The notes under the pieces: model-generated
Databases searched by the model: none
Told to the model about the DNA's origin: nothing
Seen by the model: only the letters and a program-made list of their open reading frames with translations
Translations under genes and position numbers: made by a program
From: Eutreptiella sp. 'Long Island Sound 2002'
Taxonomy: Eukaryota > Euglenozoa > Euglenophyceae > Eutreptiales > Eutreptiaceae
Direction: 5' to 3'
DNA length: 64,000 nt
Assembly (NCBI GenBank): GCA_964036045.1
Contig: OZ038382.1
Coordinates: 40,812,090-40,876,089, forward strand
Shown here: one piece after another, positions 1-10,600 of the stretch
How the letters are laid out: each line of letters starts with the position of its first letter
Numbering within the stretch: position 1 is the stretch's first letter

Positions 1-207
1 GAAAATCCAATAAATGTGGCGTACCAAAATGAAACATTTTTGCAAAAATGTGGAACATCCCCCTTCCAAATTGTCGCCTAATGCCTTCCCGGAACCCTGA
101 AGGGGGAGCTGCAATAACTTGACAGAAAGTCCCGAATTCAATTTTGAGATATTATGTCGGCAAGCATCACCGCACTTCATTATGAAAGCACTTGGCTCTC
201 GCACCAA

Positions 208-229
208 GCCATACCATACCATACCATGC
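208..229. repeat. ACCAT pentamer run inside the monomer
   Basis: A short run of CCATA units, then CCATG and CCAAG units, precedes the inverted repeat in every monomer. Most copies have three ATACC steps. Eight copies have one extra unit and are therefore 426 bp: those starting 22,430, 23,698, 24,966, 25,392, 27,081, 29,191, 31,722 and 33,832. Another subtype reads ACCAAGCCAAGCC where most read ACCATGCCAAGCC. Confidence 0.8.
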
Positions 230-257
230 CAAGCCAAGCCAGCCATGCCTTGGCTTG
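230..257. repeat. Representative 9-bp inverted repeat present in most monomers
   Basis: CAAGCCAAG (230-238) and CTTGGCTTG (249-257) are exact reverse complements separated by ten bases, so either strand could form a 9-bp-stem hairpin. The same arrangement recurs about every 421 bp. The loop varies between subfamilies (CCAGCCATGC or CCAACCATGC) while the arms are mostly intact. A few copies lose one pair, for example GGCTTCACG near 53,763. Function is unknown. Confidence 0.75.
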
Positions 258-275
258 ACGAGACGAGGCGAGCGA

Positions 276-300
276 GCGCGCGCGCGGGGGTGGCGGGGGG
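276..300. other. Representative alternating CG tract and G-rich core of the monomer
   Basis: An 11-base GC alternation (276-286) runs into G runs of 5, 2 and 6 (286-300). Alternating CG of this kind can adopt Z-DNA. The G runs could at most form a weak two-layer quadruplex. The core recurs in every monomer with three forms: uninterrupted CG, GCGCAGGGG (mainly 6.9-42.0 kb) and GCGAGCGGGGG (44.1-58.0 kb). Structural behaviour is inferred. Confidence 0.5.
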
Positions 301-429
301 TGCAATGGCAGTGTGGGTGTGTGGTGGCAGTGGACCAGAGCGAAAACTTCAACGGGTAGGGCCAAAGGTGCCACTTTACGAAAGCACGCGTACAGCCTAC
401 CCAACTACCACGCAGCAACCTGAAAATCC

Positions 430-435
430 AATAAA
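430..435 (+). promoter_or_regulatory. Representative AATAAA, one per monomer
   Basis: AATAAA lies in the context CCAATAAATG and recurs in nearly every monomer on the plus strand; copies with CAATGAATG or CAATAGATG lose it. It matches the animal polyadenylation hexamer. Whether it works is unknown, but it could truncate any plus-strand transcript of the array. Confidence 0.35.
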
Positions 436-456
436 TGAGGCGTACCAAAATGAAAC

Positions 457-470
457 ATTTTTGCAAAAAT
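457..470. repeat. Representative A/T palindrome TTTTTGCAAAAA of the monomer
   Basis: Positions 457-470 form a perfect 14-base palindrome here. In most copies the conserved core is the 12-base TTTTTGCAAAAA. In the 44.4-50.6 kb trimer it is extended to TTTTTTGCAAAAAA. It recurs about every 421 bp. Confidence 0.65.
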
Positions 471-3400
471 ATGGAACATGCCCCTTCTCAATTTTCGTCT
501 AATGCCTTCCCGGAACCCTGAAGGGGGAGCTGCAATAACTTGACAGAAAGTCCCGAATTCAATTTTGAGATATTGTGTCGGCAAGTATCGCCGCACTTCA
601 TTATGAAAGCACCTGGCTCTCGCACCAAGCCATACCATACCATACCATGCCAAGCCAAGCCAACCATGCCTTGGCTTGACGGGACGAGGCGAGCGAGCGC
701 GCGCGCGGGGGTGGCGGGGGGTGCAATGGCAGTGTGGGTGTGTGGTGGCAGTGGACCAGAGCGAAAACTTCAACGGGTAGGGCCAAAGGTGCCACTTTGC
801 GAAAGCACGCGTGCAGCCTAGCCAACCACCACGCAGCAACCTGAAAATCTAATAAATGTGGCGTACCAAAATGAAGCTTTTTTGCAAAAATATGGAACAT
901 CCCCCTTATAAATTGTCGCCTAATGCCTTCCCGGAACCCTGAAGGGGAAGCTGCAATAACTTGACAGAAAGTCCCGAATTCAATTTTGAGATATTGTGTC
1001 GGCAAGTATCACCGCACTTCATTATGAAAACACTTGGCTCTCGCACCAAGCCATACCATACCATACCAAGCCAAGCCAAGCCAGCCATGCCTTGGCTGGA
1101 CGAGACGAGGCGAGCGAGCGCGCGCGCGGGGGTGGCGGGGGGTGCAATGGCAGTGTGGGTGTATGGTGGCAGTGGACCAGAGCAAAAACTTCAACGGGTA
1201 GGGCCAAAGGTGCCACTTTGCGAAAGCACGCGTACAGCCTAGCCAACCACCACGCAGCAACCTGAAAATCCAATAAATGTGGCGTACCAAAATGAAACTT
1301 TTTTGCAAAAATATGGAACATGCCCCTTCTAAATTTTCGTCTAATGCCTTCCCGGAACCCTGAAGGGGGAGATGCAATAACTTGACAGAAACCCCCGAAT
1401 TCAATTTTGAGATATTGTGTCGGCAAGTATCGCCGCACTTCATTATGAAAGCACCTGGCTCTCGCACCAAGCCATACCATACCATACCATGCCAAGCCAA
1501 GCCAACCATGCCTTGGCTTGACGAGACGAGGCGAGCGAGCGCGCGCGCGGGGGTGGCCGGGGGTGCAATGGCAGTGTGGGTGTGTGGTGGCAGTGGACCA
1601 GAGCGAAAACTTCAACGGGTAGGGCCAAAGGTGCCACTTTACGAAAGCACGCGTACAGCCTACCCAACCACCACGCAGCAACCTGAAAATCCAATAAATC
1701 TGGCGTACCAAAATGAAACATTTTTGCAAAAATATGGAACATGCCCCTTCTAAATTTTCGTCTAATGCCTTCCCGGAACCCTGAAGGGGGAGCTGCAATA
1801 ACTTGACAGAAAGTCCCGAATTCAATTTTGAGATATTGTGTCGGCAAGTATCGCCGCACTTCATTATGAAAGCACCTGGCTCTCGCACCAAGCCATACCA
1901 TACCATACCATGCCAAGCCAAGCCAACCATGCCTTGGCTTGACGGGACGAGGCGAGCGAGCGCGCGCGCGGGGGTGGCGGGGGCTGCAATGGCAGTGTGG
2001 GTGTGTGGTGGCAGTGGACCAGAGCGAAAACTTCAACAGGTAGGGCCAAAGGTGCCACTTTGCGAAAGCACGCGTGCAGCCTAGCCAACCACCAGGCAGC
2101 AACCTGAAAATCCAATAAATGTGGCGTACCAAAATGAAACTTTTTTGCAAAAATATGGAACATCGCCCTTCTAAATTGTCGCCTAATGCCTTCCCGGAAC
2201 CCTGAAGGGGGAGCTGCAATAACTTGACAGAAAGTCCCGAATTCAATTTTGAGATATTGTGTCGGCAAGTATCACCGCACCTCATTATGAAAGCACTTGG
2301 CTCTCGCACCAAGCCATACCATACCATACCAAGCCAAGCCAAGCCAGCCATGCCTTGGCTTGACGAGACGAGGCGAGCGAGCGCGCGCGCGGGGGTGGCG
2401 GGGGGTGCAATGGCAGTGTGGGTGTGTGGTGGCAGTGCACCAGAGCGGAAGTTTCAACGGGTTGGGCCAAAGGTGCCACTTTGCGAAAGCACGCGTACAG
2501 CCTAGCCAACCACCACGCAGCAACCTGAAAATCCAATAAATGTGGCGTACCAAAGTGAAACTTTTTTGCAAAAATATGGAACATCCCCCTTCTAAATTGT
2601 CGCCTAATGCCTTCCGGGAACCCTGAAGGGGGAGCTGCAATAACTTGACAGAAAGTCCCGAATTCAATTTTGAGATATTGTGTCGGCAAGTATCACCGCA
2701 CTTCATTATGAAAGCACTTGGCTCTCGCACCAAGCCATACCATACCATACCATGCCAAGCCAAGCCAGCCATGCCTTGGCTTGACGAGACGAGGCGAGCG
2801 AGCGCGCGCTCAGGGGTGGCGGCGGGTGCAATGGCAGTGTGGGTGTGTGGTGGCAGTGGACCAGAGCGAAAACTTCAACGGGTAGGGCAAAAGGTGCCAC
2901 TTTGCGAAGGCACGCGTACAGCCTAGCCAACCACCACGCAGCAACCTGAAAATCCAATAAATGTGGCGTACCAAAATGAAACTTTTTTGCAAAAATATGG
3001 AACATCCCCCTTCTAAATTGTCGCCTAATGCCTTCCCGGAACCCTGAAGGGGGAGCTGCAATAACTTGACAGAAAGTCCCGAATTCAATTTTGAGATATT
3101 GTGTCGGCAAGTATCACCGCACTTCATTATGAAAGCACCTGGCTCTCGCACCAAGCCATACCATACCATACCATGCCAAGCCAAGCCAACCATGCCTTGG
3201 CTTGACGGGACGAGGCGAGCGAGCGCGCGCGCGGGGGTGGCGGGGGGTGCAATGGCAGTGTGGGTGTGTGGTGGCAGTGGACCAGAGCGAAAACTTCAAC
3301 GGGTAGGGCCAAAGGTGCCACTTTGCGAAAGCACGCGTGCAGCCTAGCCAACCACCACGCAGCAACCTGAAAATCCAATAAATGTGGCGTACCAAAATGA

Positions 3401-5170
3401 AACTTTTTTGCAAAAATATGGAACATCGCCCTTCTAAATTGTCGCCTAATGCCTTCCCGGAACCCTGAAGGGGGAGCTGCAATAACTTGACAGAAAGTCC
3501 CGAATTCAATTTTGAGATATTGTGTCGGCAAGTATCACCGCACTTCATTATGAAAGCACTTGGCTCTCGCACCAAGCCATACCATACCATACCATGCCAA
3601 GCCAAGCCAGCCATGCCTTGGCTTGACGAGACGAGGCGAGCGAGCGCGCGCTCAGGGGTGGCGGGGGGTGCAATGGCAGTGTGGGTGTGTGGTGGCAGTG
3701 AACCAGAGCGAAAACTTCAACGGGTAGGGCCAAAGGTGCCACTTTGCGAAGGCACGCGTACAGCCTAGCCAACCACCACGCAGCAACCTGAAAATCCAAT
3801 AAATGTGGCGTACCTAAATGAAACTTTTTTGCAAAAATATGGAACATCCCCCTTCTAAATTGTCGCCTAATGCCTTCCCGGAACCCTGAAGGGGGAGCTG
3901 CAATAACTTGACAGAAAGTCCCGAATTCAATTTTGAGATATTGTGTCGGCAAGTATCACCGCACTTCATTATGAAAGCACTTGGCTCTCGCACCAAGCCA
4001 TACCATACCATACCATGCCAAGCCAAGCCAGCCATGCCTTGGCTTGACGAGACGAGGCGAGCCAGCGCGCGCGCGGGGGTGGCGGGGGGTGCAATGGCAG
4101 TGTGGGTGTGTGGTGGCAGTGGACCAGAGCAAAAACTTCAACGGGTAGGGCCAAAGGTGCCACTTTATGAAAGCACGCGTACAGCCTACCCAACAACCAC
4201 GCAGCAACCTGAAAATCCAATAAATGTGGCGTACCAAAATGAAACTTTTTTGCAAAAATATGGAACATGCCCCTTCTGAATTTTCGTCTAATGCCTTCCC
4301 GGAACCCTGAAGGGGGAGCTGCAATAACTTGACAGAAAGTCCAGAATTCAATTTTGAGATATTGTGTCGGCAAGTATCGCCGCACTTCATTATGAAAGCA
4401 CCTGGCTCTCGCACCAAGCCATACCATACCATACCATGCCAAGCCAAGCCAACCATGCCTTGGCTTGACGGGACGAGGCGAGCGAGCGCGCGCGCGGGGG
4501 TGGCGGGGGGTGCAATGGCAGTGTGGGTGTGTGGTGGCAGTGGACCAGAGCGAAAACTTCAACGGGTAGGGCCAAAGGTGCCACTTTGCGAAAGCACGCG
4601 TGCAGCCTAGCCAACCACCACGCAGCAACCTGAAAATCCAATAAATGTGGCGTACCAAAATGAAACTTTTTTGCAAAAATATGGAACATCCCCCTTCTAA
4701 ATTGTCGCCTAATGCCTTCCCGGAACCCTGAAGGGGGAGCTGCAATAACTTGACAGAAAGTCCCGAATTCAATTTTGAGATATTGTGTCGGCAAGTATCA
4801 CCGCACTTCATTATGAAAGCACTTGGCTCTCGCACCAAGCCATACCATACCATACCATGCCAAGCCAAGCCAGCCATGTCTTGGCTTGACGAGACGAGGC
4901 GAGCGAGCGCGCGCGCGGGGGTGGCGGGGGGTGCAATGGCAGTGTGGGTGTGTGGTGGCAGTGGACCAGAGCGAAAATTTCAACGGGTAGGGCCAAAGGT
5001 GCCACTTTGCGAAAGCACGCGTACAGCCTAGCGAACCACCACGCAGCAACCTGAAAATCCAATAAATGTAGCGTACCAAAATGAAACTTTTTTGCAAAGA
5101 TATGGAACATGCCCCTTCTAAATTTTCGTCTAATGCCTTCCCGGAACCCTGAAGGGGGAGATGCAATAAC

Positions 5171-6854
5171 TTGACAGAAAGTCCCGAATTCAATTTTGAG
5201 ATATTGTGTCGGCAAGTATCGCCGCACTTCATTATGAAAGCACCTGGCTCTCGCACCAAGCCATACCATACCATACCATGCCAAGCCAAGCCAGCCATGC
5301 CTTGGCTTGACGAGACGAGGCGAGCGAGCGCGCGCGCGGGGGTGGCGGGGGCTGCAATGGCAGTGTGGGTGTGTGGTGGCAGTGGACCAGAGCGAAAACT
5401 TCAACTGGTAGGGCCAAAGGTGCCACTTTACGAAAGCACGCGTACAGCCTACCCAACCACCACGCAGCAACCTGAAAATCCAATAAATGTGGCGTACCAA
5501 AATGAAACTTTTTTGCAAAAATATGGAACATCCCCCTTCTAAATTGTCGCCTAATGCCTTCCCGGAATCCTGAAGGGGGAGCTGCAATAACTTGACAGAA
5601 AGTCCCGAATTCAATTTTGAGACATTGTGTCGGCAAGTATCACCGCACTTCATTATGAGAGCACTTGGCTCTCGCACCAAGCCATACCATACCATACCAA
5701 GCCAAGCCAAGCCAGCCATGCCTTGGCTTGACGAGACGACGCGAGCGAGCGCGCGCGCGGGGGTGGCGGGGGGTGCAATGGCAGTGTGGGTGTGTGGTGG
5801 CAGTGGACCAGAGCGAAAATTTCAACGGGTAGGGCCAAAGGTGCCACTTTGCGAAAGCACGCGTACAGCCTAGCCAACCACCACGCAGCAACCTGAAAAT
5901 CCAATAAATGTGGCGTACCAAAATGAAACTTTTTTGCAAAAATATGGAACATGCCCCTTCTAAATTTTCGTCTAATGCCTTCCCGGAACCCTGAAGGGGG
6001 AGATGCAATAACTTGACAGAAAGTCCCGAATTCAATTTTGAGATATTGTGTCGGCAAGTATCACCGCACTTCATTATGAAAGCACCTGGCTCTCGCACCA
6101 AGCCATACCATACCATACCATGCCAAGCCAAGCCAGCCATGCCTTGGCTTGACGAGACGAGGCGAGCGAGCGCGCGCGCGGGGGTGGCGGGGGGTGCAAT
6201 GGCAGTGTGGGTGTGTGGTGGCAGTGGACCAGAGCGAAAACTTCAACTGGTAGGGCCAAAGGTGCCACTTTACGAAAGCACGCGTACAGCCTACCCAACC
6301 ACCACGCAGCAACCTGAAAATCCAATAAATGTGGCGTACCAAAATGAAACTTTTTTGCAAAAATATGGAACATCCCCCTTCTAAATTGTCGCCTAATGCC
6401 TTCCCGGAATCCTGAAGGGGGAGCTGCAATAACTTGACAGAAAGTCCCGAATTCAATTTTGAGACATTGTGTCAGCAAGTATCACCGCACTTCATTATGA
6501 AAGCACTTGGCTCTCGCACCAAGCCATACCATACCATACCAAGCCAAGCCAAGCCAGCCATGCCTTGGCTTGACGAGACGACGCGAGCGAGCGCGCGCGC
6601 GGGGGTGGCGGGGGGTGCAATGGCAGTGTGGGTGTGTGGTGGCAGTGGACCAGAGCGAAAACTTCAACGGGTAGGGCCAAAGGTGCCACTTTGCGAAAGC
6701 ACGCGTACAGCCTAGCCAACCACCACGCAGCAACCTGAAAATCCAATAAATGTGGCGTACCAAAATGAAGCTTTTTTGCAAAAATATGGAACATCCCCCT
6801 TCTAAATTGTCGCCTAATGCCTTCCGGGAACCCTGAAGTGGGAGCTGCAATAAC
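5171..6854. repeat. 842-bp dimer higher-order repeat, two copies
   Basis: The units are 5,171-6,012 and 6,013-6,854. Both first monomers carry the rare CTTCAACTGGTAG variant. Both second monomers carry GAGACATTGTGTC and the GACGAGACGACGCGAGC variant. This pairing of rare variants at exactly 842 bp indicates a local tandem duplication of two monomers. Confidence 0.8.
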
Positions 6855-7696
6855 TTGACAGAAAGTCCCGAATTCAATTTTGAGATATTGTGTCGGCAAG
6901 TATCACCGCACTTCATTATGAAAGCACTTGGCTCTCGCACCAAGCCATACCATACCATACCATGCCAAGCCAAGCCAGCCATGCCTTGGCTTGACGAGAC
7001 GAGGCGAGCGAGCGCGCGCGCAGGGGTGGCGGGGGGTGCAATGGCAGTGTGGGTGTGTGGTGGCAGTGGACCAGAGCCAAAACTTCAACGGGTAGGGCCA
7101 AAGGTGCCACTTTGCGAAGGCACGCGTACAGCCTACCCAACCACCACACAGCAACCTGAAAATCCAATAAATGTGGCGTACCAAAATGAAGCTTTTTTGC
7201 AAAAATATGGAACATGCCCCTTCTAAATTGTCGCCTAATGCCTTCCCGGAACCCTGAAGGGGGACCTGCAATAACTTGACAGAAAGTCCCGAATTCAATT
7301 TTGAGATATTGTGTCGGCAAGTATCACCGCACTTCATTATGAAAGCACTTGGCTCTCGCACCAAGCCATACCATACCATACCATGCCAAGCCAGGCCAGC
7401 CATGCCTTGGCTTGACGAGACGAGGCGAGCGAGCGCGCGCGCAGGGGTGGCGGGGGGTGCAATGGCAGTGTGGGTGTGTGGTGGCAGTGGACCAGAGCGA
7501 AAGCTTCAACGGGTAGGGCCAAAGGTGCCACTTTGCGAAGGCACGCGTACAGCCTAGCCAACCACCACGCAGCAACCTGAAAATCCAATAAATGTGGCGT
7601 ACCAAAATGAAACTTTTTTGCAAAAATATGGAACATCCCCCTTCTAAATTTTCGTCTAATGCCTTCCCGGAACCCTGAAGGGGGACCTGCAATAAC

Positions 7697-10600
7697 TTGA
7701 CAGAAAGTCCCGAATTCAATTTTCAGATATTGTGTCGGCAAGTATCACCGCACTTCATTATGAAAGCACTTGGCTCTCGCACCAAGCCATACCATACCAT
7801 ACCATGCCAAGCCAAGCCAGCCATGCCTTGGCCTGACGAGACGACGCGAGCGAGCGCGCGCGCGGGGGTGGCGGGGGGTGCAATGGCAGTGTGGGTGTGT
7901 GGTGGCAGTGGACCAGAGCGAAAATTTCAACGGGCAGGGCCAAAGGTGCCACTTTGCGAAAGCACGCGTACAGCCTAGCCAACCACCACGCAGCAACCTG
8001 AAAATCCAATAAATGTGGCGTACCAAAAGGAAGCTTTTTTGCAAAAATATGGAACATCCCCCTTCTAAATTGTCGCCTAATGCCTTCCGGGAACCCTGAA
8101 GTGGGAGCTGCAATAACTTGACAGAAAGTCCCGAATTCAATTTTGAGATATTGTGTCGGCAAGTATCACCGTACTTCATTATGAAAGCACTTGGCTCTCG
8201 CACCAAGCCATACCATACCATACCATGCCAAGCCAAGCCAGCCATGCCTTGGCTTGACGAGACGAGGCGAGCGAGCGCGCGCGCAGGGGTGGCGGGGGGT
8301 GCAATGGCAGTGTGGGTGCTTGGTGGCAGTGGACCAGAGCGAAAACTTCAACGGGTAGGGCCAAAGGTGCCACTTTGCGAAGGCACGCGTACAGCCTACC
8401 CAACCACCACACAGCAACCTGAAAATCCAATAAATGTGGCGTCCCAAATTGAAACTTTTTCGCAAAAATATGGGACATCCCCCTTCTAAATTGTCGCCGA
8501 ATGCCTTCCCGGAACCCTGAAGGGGGACCTGCAATAACTTGACAGAAAGTCCCGAATTCAATTTTGAGATATTGTGTCGGCAAGTATCACCGCACTTCAT
8601 TATGAAAGCACTTGGCTCTCGCACCAAGCCATACCATACCATACCATGCCAAGCCAAGCCAGCCATGCCTTGGCTTGACGAGACGAGGCGAGCGAGCGCG
8701 CGCGCAGGGGTGGCGGGGGGTGCAATGGCAGTGTGGCCGTGTGGTGGCAGTGGACCAGAGCGAAAGCTTCAACGGGTAGGGCCAAAGGTGCCACTTTGCG
8801 AAGGCACGCGTACAGCCTAGCCAACCACCACGCAGCAACCTGAAAATCCAATAAATGTGGCGTACCAAAATGAAACTTTTTTGCAAAAATATGGAACATC
8901 CCCCTTCTAAATTTTCGTCTAATGCCTTCCCGGAACCCTGAAGGGGGACCTGCAATAACTTGACAGAAAGTCCCGAATTCAATTTTGAGATATTGTGTCG
9001 GCAAGTATCACCGCACTTCATTATGAAAGCACTTGGCTCTCGCACCAAGCCATACCATACCATACCATGCCAAGCCAAGCCAGCCATGCCTTGGCTTGAC
9101 GAGACGAGGCGAGCGAGCGAGCGCGCGGGGGTGGCGGGGGGTGCAATGGCAGTGTGGGTGTGTGGTGGCAGTGGACCAGAGCGAAAACTTCAACGGGTAG
9201 GGCCAAAGGTGCCACTTTACGAAAGCACGCGTACAGCCTACCCAACCACCACGCAGCAACCTGAAAATCCAATAAATGTGGCGTACCAAAATGAAACTTT
9301 TTTGCAAAAATATGGAACATGCCCGTTCTAAATTTTCGTCTAATGCCTTCCCGGAACCCTGAAGGGGGAGCTGCAATAACTTGACAGAAAGTCCAGAATT
9401 CAATTTTGAGATATTGTGTCGGCAAGTATCGCCGCACTTCATTATGAAAGCACCTGGCTCTCGCACCAAGCCATACCATACCATACCATGCCAAGCCAAG
9501 CCAACCATGCCTTGGCTTGACGGGACGAGGCGAGCGAGCGCACGCGCGGGGGTGGCGGGGGGTGCAATGGCAGTGTGGGTGTGTGGTGGCAGTGGACCAG
9601 AGCGAAAACTTCAACGGGTAGGGCCAAAGGTGCCACTTTGCGAAAGCACGCGTGCTGCCTAGCCAACCGCGACGCAGCAACCTGAAAATCCAATAAATGT
9701 GGCGTACCAAAATGAAACTTTTTTGCAAAAATATGGAACATCCCCCTTCTAAATTGTCGCCTAATGCCTTCCCGGAACCCTGAAGGGGGAGCTGCAATAA
9801 CTTGACAGAAAGTCCCGAATTCAATTTTGAGACATTGTGTCGGCAAGTATCACCGCACTTCATTATGAAAGCACTTGGCTCTCGCACCAAGCCATACCAT
9901 ACCATACCAAGCCAAGCCAAGCCAGCCATGCCTTGGCCTGACGAGACGACGCGAGCGAGCGCGCGCGCGGGGGTGGCGGGGGGTGCAATGGCAGTGTGGG
10001 TGTGTGGTGGCAGTGGACCAGAGCGCAAATTTCAACGGGTAGGGCCAAAGGTGCCACTTTGCGAAAGCACGCGTACAGCCTAGCCAACCACCACGCAGCA
10101 ACCTGAAAATCCAATAAATGTTGCGTACCAAAATGAAGCTTTTTTGCAAAAATATGGAACATCCCCCTTCTAAATTGTCGCCTAATGCCTTCCGGGAACC
10201 CTGAAGTGGGAGCTGCAATAACTTGACAGAAAGTCCCGAATTCAATTTTGAGATATTGTGTCGGCAAGTATCACCGTACTTCATTATGAAAGCACTTGGC
10301 TCTCGCACCAAGCCATACCATACCGTACCATGCCAAGCCAAGCCAACCATGCCTTGGCTTGACGAGACGAGGCGAGCGAGCGCGCGCGCAGGGGTGGCGG
10401 GGGGTGCAATGGCAGTGTGGGTGTTTGGTGGCAGTGGACCAGAGCGAAAACTTCAACGGGTAGGGCCAAAGGTGCCACTTTGCGAAGGCACGCGTACAGC
10501 CTACCCAACCACCACACAGCAACCTGAAAATCCAATAAATGTGGCGTACCAAAATGAAACGTTTTTGCAAAAATATGGGACATCCCCCTTCTAAATTGTC

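Larger units (their letters stand above)
1..5170. repeat. Satellite, left block without a fixed higher-order period
   Basis: About twelve monomers in which two subtypes are mixed. One subtype reads AAATTTTCGTCTAATG and the other AAATTGTCGCCTAATG in the same monomer position. A GACGGGACGAGG variant recurs at 1,263-bp spacing in places (copies starting 540 and 1803, 3066 and 4329). A GCGCGCTCAGGGG variant appears twice, 842 bp apart (copies starting 2645 and 3487). These suggest older dimer and trimer exchanges, but no single unit covers the block. All copies here carry CACGCG rather than CACGTG near the monomer end. No gene is seen. Confidence 0.8.

Noticed and set aside
119-502. Plus-strand reading frames of 93-133 codons beginning TTGACAGAAAGT in each monomer
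   Set aside because: They begin at TTG, not ATG, repeat with the satellite, end wherever a variant base makes or removes a stop, and the period of 421 is not a multiple of three. No sign of selection on codons.
2985-3060. CCTTC...GAAGG hairpin as a transcription terminator
   Set aside because: Only a 5-bp stem with a 10-base loop, present in every monomer, with no T run after it. Bacterial-type terminators do not apply here.
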